From: Actinomycetota bacterium
Lineage (GTDB): Bacteria > Actinomycetota > Acidimicrobiia > Acidimicrobiales > Microtrichaceae
Assembly: GCA_016870275.1 (NCBI GenBank)
Contig: VGBZ01000003.1
Span: forward strand, 62,001 to 126,000
Direction: 5' to 3'
Length of the DNA stretch: 64,000 nt
Shown: in pieces, positions 63,081 through 64,000 of the stretch
How the letters are laid out: each line of letters opens with the position of its first letter
Numbering within the stretch: position 1 is the stretch's first letter
Notes under the pieces: generated by a model
What the model was told of the DNA's origin: nothing
What the model saw: only the letters and a program-made list of their open reading frames with translations
Database searches by the model: none
Translations under genes and position numbers: made by a program

Positions 63081-63698
63081 TCAGAGTTGCGGCGTCCGGG
63101 TGAGGTTGGCGACGTTGACGCCCTTGGCAGCAGCCCGGCTCACGAGTTCGTCGTAGAACTCGGGGCTGACCGACCGGGACCGGGTCAACAGGAAACCGCT
63201 CGCACCCGACGGATCGCTCACGATCGCCCACTGGTAGTCCGGGTCGAGGTCGACGATCCAGTAGTTGCCGGGGGGGTTGGTCGAGGCGGTCCCGACGAAC
63301 GCCACGTTGAGCCGGGCGTTGCTCGGGTCGACAGGCGCTGCGGACCCGACGATCCGTGACTGGGGCCCGTTGGGGCCGAAGTAGTTGCCGGAGTTCTCCA
63401 CCCGGACCGTTCCGTTGGGGTTGAGGGAGTACTGCGCCTTGGTGTTGACCAGACCGATGGAGAAGAACTGCTTGACGCTCCCGACCTCGTACCAGGTCCC
63501 GAGGTACCGGTTGAGGTCGACCGACGCCACGGTCGAGGTCGCTGGGGGGAACGACGGCGACATCGTGCACGCCGAGAGGCCGAGGAGTGCGCTCACTGCG
63601 GCCATGGCCAACACCGGAGTCGAGCGCAGACGACGCTTCGACCGCTGCTGACTGGATACACGCGGCTTCGGAGGGGAGATCAGCGTTGTTGGAGTCAT
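63081..63698 (-). CDS. Blc-like lipocalin lipoprotein
   Basis: 205 residues. A basic N-terminus and signal (VLAMAAVSALLGLSAC, lipobox LSAC) lead into the lipocalin motif LNRYLGTWYEVGSVKQFF. The strands NYWIVDLDPDYQWAIVSDPS and the SGFLLTRSRSVSPEFYDEL tail follow Blc-type bacterial lipocalins. It would carry lipids at the outer face of the membrane. Convergent with the preceding exported protein, 2 bp apart. Confidence 0.9.
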   Translation of the reverse strand: MTPTTLISPPKPRVSSQQRSKRRLRSTPVLAMAAVSALLGLSACTMSPSFPPATSTVASVDLNRYLGTWYEVGSVKQFFSIGLVNTKAQYSLNPNGTVRVENSGNYFGPNGPQSRIVGSAAPVDPSNARLNVAFVGTASTNPPGNYWIVDLDPDYQWAIVSDPSGASGFLLTRSRSVSPEFYDELVSRAAAKGVNVANLTRTPQL

Positions 63699-63761
63699 GT
63701 TCGATCATCGGGGTTCAACTGCCGGACGGATGCACCCCCCGGAGGTTTGTTCGCCGACGCC

Positions 63762-64000
63762 TCATCGAACGGCATCGATCCTCCAGACAGTGACCGGCTG
63801 ATCGCTCCCCGTGGCCAGACGCTCGACCTCGGCGGCGATGGCCGGAACGAACTTGAATCCGTGACCGGAGCAGGGCGAACAGACCACCACCGGCCCCCGA
63901 CGGTCGAGGACGAAGTGGTCGTCGGTCGTCGAGGTGAACAGGCACGTCGTAGCGCTCACCGGCGACGGATCGAGTCCCGGAAGCCACTGCTGCACGTAGT
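63762..64000 (-). CDS. C-terminus of a sarcosine-oxidase-like FAD oxidoreductase (partial)
   Basis: Only the end is inside the window; the frame runs off the right edge. TTCLFTSTTDDHFVLDRRG and SPCSGHGFKFVPAIAAEVERL match the C-terminal FAD/substrate region of monomeric sarcosine oxidase and N-methyltryptophan oxidase. It lies in the DAO family, which oxidises secondary amines. The usual covalent-flavin Cys of that family would be at the first Cys in the CLFT segment, which is present. Confidence 0.75.
   Translation of the reverse strand, partial: YVQQWLPGLDPSPVSATTCLFTSTTDDHFVLDRRGPVVVCSPCSGHGFKFVPAIAAEVERLATGSDQPVTVWRIDAVR

Overview
The window is about 64 kb of high-GC, densely packed chromosome from a Gram-positive-type actinobacterium. 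Many starts are GTG, adjacent genes often overlap by 4 bp, lipoproteins and secreted Pro/Ala- or Thr-rich proteins are common, and there is a DprE2-like epimerase, a SUF Fe-S system and an ethylmalonyl-CoA-type gene set. A member of the Acidimicrobiia (Ilumatobacter-like) would fit, but that placement is inference from gene content. I saw no rRNA, tRNA, CRISPR array, phage or insertion sequence.

Layout. 1-2.9 kb: 2-oxoacid dehydrogenase E2 and E3 (dihydrolipoyl dehydrogenase), with the first codons of another gene overlapping the E2 stop at the left edge. The matching E1 (AceE type) lies at 12.9-15.6 kb on the opposite strand. 3-12.9 kb: a DprE2-like reductase, small-molecule enzymes, a GH29 fucosidase, a HyuA/HyuB pair and an RNase HI fused to a SLOG-like domain. 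15.6-20.4 kb: a DNA glycosylase, hydrolases, an acyl-CoA dehydrogenase and a Phd/VapC toxin-antitoxin pair behind a TGTGTACACA palindrome. 21.4-30.95 kb: a split SUF locus. sufC1-sufS-sufU run rightward. sufB lies apart from a leftward sufD-Rieske-sufC2-pterin dehydratase operon. Three of its promoters carry the same 26-bp dyad, ATTT-N3-CTAC-N4-RTAG. Inside this locus sits a 5'-truncated 13E12/DUF222 HNH gene with a LexA-type box and a perfect 20-bp minisatellite where its start should be.

31-45 kb: a gamma-carbonic anhydrase, a flavin reductase, MutY, methyltransferases, then genes matching part of the ethylmalonyl-CoA pathway (MaoC hydratase, a methylsuccinyl-CoA dehydrogenase-like flavoprotein, a malyl-CoA thioesterase-like protein and a malyl/methylmalyl-CoA lyase), an HNH endonuclease, and a TlpA/DsbB thiol-redox pair beside a glutathione peroxidase. 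45-50 kb: a Ca2+-type P-ATPase, a winged-helix regulator and a decayed glutamate-receptor-like potassium channel. 50-64 kb: mostly cell-envelope and secreted proteins (GYF/Pro-Ala protein, lipoproteins, LemA-DUF2207, CopCD-YtkA-YceI, lipocalin), with an enoyl-CoA hydratase and, cut by the right edge, a sarcosine-oxidase-like flavoprotein.

How it works together: acetyl-CoA supply (PDH), fatty acyl and C4/C5-CoA oxidation (two acyl-CoA dehydrogenases, enoyl-CoA hydratase, SDR dehydrogenase) and ethylmalonyl-CoA-type carbon assimilation sit close to the Fe-S assembly genes. This suggests an aerobic heterotroph. All names rest on motif reading and recalled family sequences; no search was run.
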